From: Solimonas sp041659605
GTDB lineage: Bacteria > Pseudomonadota > Gammaproteobacteria > Nevskiales > Nevskiaceae
DNA: 64,000 nt
NCBI GenBank assembly: GCA_041659605.1
Contig: JBAZXW010000017.1
Coordinates: 29,559-93,558, forward strand
Direction: 5' to 3'
How positions within the stretch are numbered: the first letter of the stretch is position 1; each line of letters starts with the position of its first letter. The notes below the pieces were generated by a model that saw only the letters and a program-made list of their open reading frames with translations, searched no databases and was not told the DNA's origin. Below, piece after piece: positions 61,943 to 64,000 of the stretch. Position numbers and translations under genes: made by a program.

Positions 61943-63265
61943 TCAACCCATGTTCGACAGCGCAGACAGCTGCTGCGTCAGATACGAGCTGGTCGCGTTC
62001 ATTTGGGCGATCAGGCTATCGAGCGCCGTGAACTGCCGGGTGTAGCGCGCCTCCAGCGACTCCATGCGGCGGGCCAGCGCATCCTCCTGCTGGGTCAGAT
62101 CCTTGAGACGCGCATTGGCCGAATCGGTCTTCGCATCGAGCTGCCCGCTATCGCCCAGCATCTGCTCGATCGTCGCGGTCAATCGCGTCGCAAAACCGTC
62201 CGCACCGGCAAACAGGGTCTCGACAGCGCGTGGATCGGCCTCCAGCGCCTCGGTGAGCTTGCTGCTGTCGACAATCAGCGTGCCGTCGGCCTTGGTGGTG
62301 ATGCCGATCTCGGACAGCACCGACAGTGCGCCGCCCGCGGCGCTGCCGCCGACGATCGAGCGCAGCGTCTGCATCACGCCGCGCACGCCGGCATCGCCGG
62401 TAAACGTCGCCGCCCTCTTGTTGTCGGCATCGTAGCGGGTCTGCACGCCGATCAGGCTGACCACCGTGCTGTACGCCTTGGCGAAATCCTCGATTGCGGC
62501 CTTGCCGGCCTCGACGTCGCGCGTCAGGCTCAGCGTGCCGATGTCGCCAGGCGAGGCCTTCAACAGATTGAAGGTCACGCCATCGACGGCGTCCGTCACC
62601 GTGTTGCTCTGCGAGTAGATGTCGTAACCCTCGACGCGGATATGCGCATCGGTCGCCGCCTGCTTCTCGGTGAAGCTCAGCAGACCGGTGGTCACGACCA
62701 GCTGGCTCTCGGTTCCGGAGTCGTCGGACGTGAGCAGCAGGCGCGTGCCGCCGGCCTCGTTGACCAGTGTCGCTGACACGCCGGTATTGTCCTCGGCGGC
62801 GTTGATCGCATCGCGCAGCGCCGCCAGAGTGTTGTTACCGTCGCTCAGCGTCACCGTGAAGGCCCCGCCGCCGACGCTGATCTCGACACTGCCGTTACCC
62901 AGCACGGTGCCGGAGCCGCCTGCATAGGCCCCACTCGCAAGTTTGTGCGCCTTGGCCAGCTCCACGACTTCGACTTCGTAACTGCCTGCGGCGGCATCGC
63001 TGCCTGCCGTGGCGGTGAACACCTCGGGGAGTGACGACGTCATCTTGAGTGCATCGAGCTTGCCGCCGCCGGTCAGCAGTTCGGCCTTGGCCTGCAAGGA
63101 CGACAGGGCGCCCTTGAGCGCGCCCAGGGCCGACAGCTGGGTGTTGAGCGTGCTGCGCGCTGCCGAAATGCGCTGCGCGACCGGCGCCCGTTCGGCGCTG
63201 ACGAGCTGCGACACCATGCCGGCGATGTCCAGTCCTGAACCCACACCTGCTGCACTGATTGCCAT
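61943..63265 (-). CDS. fliD: flagellar filament cap protein FliD
   Basis: A 440-residue cap protein. The N-terminus GVGSGLDIAGMVSQLVSAER and the C-terminal helical part with LEARYTRQFTALDSLIAQMNATSSYLTQQL-type residues (split over residues 405-435) are diagnostic. It lies 18 bp after flaG. Confidence 0.94.
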   Translation of the reverse strand: MAISAAGVGSGLDIAGMVSQLVSAERAPVAQRISAARSTLNTQLSALGALKGALSSLQAKAELLTGGGKLDALKMTSSLPEVFTATAGSDAAAGSYEVEVVELAKAHKLASGAYAGGSGTVLGNGSVEISVGGGAFTVTLSDGNNTLAALRDAINAAEDNTGVSATLVNEAGGTRLLLTSDDSGTESQLVVTTGLLSFTEKQAATDAHIRVEGYDIYSQSNTVTDAVDGVTFNLLKASPGDIGTLSLTRDVEAGKAAIEDFAKAYSTVVSLIGVQTRYDADNKRAATFTGDAGVRGVMQTLRSIVGGSAAGGALSVLSEIGITTKADGTLIVDSSKLTEALEADPRAVETLFAGADGFATRLTATIEQMLGDSGQLDAKTDSANARLKDLTQQEDALARRMESLEARYTRQFTALDSLIAQMNATSSYLTQQLSALSNMG

Positions 63266-63283
63266 TGGACTCCCTCGCCTGCG

Positions 63284-63679
63284 CTAGGCCACTTCCTGCA
63301 TAAGACCACCGCTGCCGTCCTGCAGTTTCGCAATGGCGCGCGCGATCCGCAGAACCTCTTCGCCGGGAATCTGGCGCAGTACCGTTCCGTCCTTGCGATC
63401 CACGATCGACACGATCACTCGACCCAGCTCCTTGTCGACCCGGAATGCCAGGTCCGAGTTCGACTTTCGCACGTAGTCCTGCAATTCCTGGGCCGCGGCC
63501 TCGACGTCTCGCACCGTGACCGTAGGCTTGGTGGTCTCAGCGTCCGCGTCGGCCGTAAGTTGCTTCGACGCGGCACCCGGATCCGTAGACTGCCGCGCAG
63601 CCATCGGCACGGAAACATCGAAACGGCCACCACCGTTCGGTGGAGCCATCGTCGACATTGAGTTGATTGCTTCCGTCAT
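63284..63679 (-). CDS. flaG: flagellar protein FlaG
   Basis: A 131-residue FlaG-family protein controlling filament length. The conserved C-terminal domain shows LAFRVDKELGRVIVSIVDRK and VLRQIPGEEVLRIARA. The N-terminal half is variable. Located between fliC and fliD. Confidence 0.92.
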   Translation of the reverse strand: MTEAINSMSTMAPPNGGGRFDVSVPMAARQSTDPGAASKQLTADADAETTKPTVTVRDVEAAAQELQDYVRKSNSDLAFRVDKELGRVIVSIVDRKDGTVLRQIPGEEVLRIARAIAKLQDGSGGLMQEVA

Positions 63680-63727
63680 GTCCGGATACTCCGGTCTTGC
63701 CTCCTGCTCGTATCGAGTCCAGGAGGT

Positions 63728-63752
63728 GCCCCGGGGCGATCCGCCCCGGGGC
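63728..63752. repeat. GC-rich palindrome after fliC
   Basis: Arms GCCCCGGGGCG and CGCCCCGGGGC flank a 3-nt loop, 12 bp beyond the fliC stop. It probably ends or reduces transcription from fliC into flaG, though no T tract follows. Confidence 0.7.
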
Positions 63753-63763
63753 TACGCCCTTCC

Positions 63764-64000
63764 TTAGCCGAGCAGGCTCAATACGTTCTGCGGCGCGGCG
63801 TTGGCCTGGGCCAGCATCGCGGTGCCGGCCTGCTGCAGGATCTGCGTGCGGGTCAGTTCCGCGGTTTCCTTGGCGAAGTCGGCATCGAGGATGCGGCTGC
63901 GCGAGGACGACAGGTTTTCCGACGTCGTCTGCAGGTTCGCCACCACCGAGCTGAAGCGGTTCTGCACCGCGCCCATGTCGGCGCGCGCCGAGTTCACCGC
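63764..64000 (-). CDS. fliC: flagellin, C-terminal part (cut by window end)
   Basis: Only the last 79 codons are present; the gene continues beyond the right edge. The D0/D1 C-terminal segment VNSARADMGAVQNRFSSVV and ILQQAGTAMLAQANAAPQN ending VLSLLG is diagnostic of flagellin. Its promoter and N-terminus are outside the window. Confidence 0.95.
   Translation of the reverse strand, partial: AVNSARADMGAVQNRFSSVVANLQTTSENLSSSRSRILDADFAKETAELTRTQILQQAGTAMLAQANAAPQNVLSLLG

Overview
The window is GC-rich, gene-dense DNA from a polar-flagellated gammaproteobacterium. The motC/motD pair, cheZ, flhF-flhG, a FleQ-type master regulator, a flagellar-locus rpoN and an atypical PilZ gene beside fliS resemble Xanthomonadales/Nevskiales or Pseudomonas-like lineages. 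That placement is inference from gene content. No tRNA, rRNA, CRISPR array or intact insertion sequence was seen.

Region 1 (1-9.3 kb) is mostly housekeeping. It holds a DUF58 protein with a TgpA-type transglutaminase, tryptophan 2,3-dioxygenase, an acyltransferase, a minus-strand run of family-4 uracil-DNA glycosylase, rimI and a UMF1-type transporter, and a lipoprotein with seven tandem Ig-like repeats. At 9.3-10.3 kb lies a gene-poor patch with palindromic repeats, a truncated ribbon-helix-helix antitoxin remnant and a small membrane protein.

Region 2 (10.3-18.6 kb) is branched-chain amino acid synthesis: ilvH-ilvC-pssA-leuA on the minus strand, with the acetolactate synthase large subunit divergent on the plus strand instead of heading the same operon. 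leuA is preceded by an unlisted 27-codon leader ORF ending in a run of leucine codons, which looks like an attenuation-type leader. An EF-G paralogue with a degenerate G4 motif follows.

Region 3 (18.7-22.7 kb, plus strand) is a LysR regulator and a small lipid/acyl-CoA cluster: DUF4442 protein, alpha/beta hydrolase, crotonase-family enzyme and TetR regulator. A 21-bp perfect palindrome precedes the cluster.

Region 4 (22.8-64 kb, all minus strand) is one 41-kb motility block. Reading in the direction of transcription: fliC (cut by the window end), flaG, fliD, fliS, atypical PilZ protein, NarL-type regulator, rpoN, single-domain response regulator, fleQ, fliEF, fliGHIJK, fliLMNOPQR-flhB, flhA-flhF-flhG-fliA, cheY-cheZ-cheA, motC-motD, cheW, and then a second chemotaxis set (STAS protein, cheY, cheA, cheW, soluble PAS receptor, small ORF, cheR, cheD, cheB, membrane receptor). 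Sigma-54 -24/-12 sites with exact spacing precede fliE, fliL and flhA, and sigma-28 sites precede fliS and the last receptor. This matches the regulators encoded in the same block (FleQ, RpoN, FliA).

Palindromic intergenic repeats are scattered through the window. They have entered the linkers of both CheA proteins, lie next to fliP, and supply the stop codons of at least three genes. No completely new defence or biosynthetic system was recognised. The most unusual signals are the leu leader ORF, the coding-sequence repeats, the recurrent -10-to-ATG leaderless start pattern, the split ilv locus and the odd residues in FlhB, EF-G and the STAS protein.
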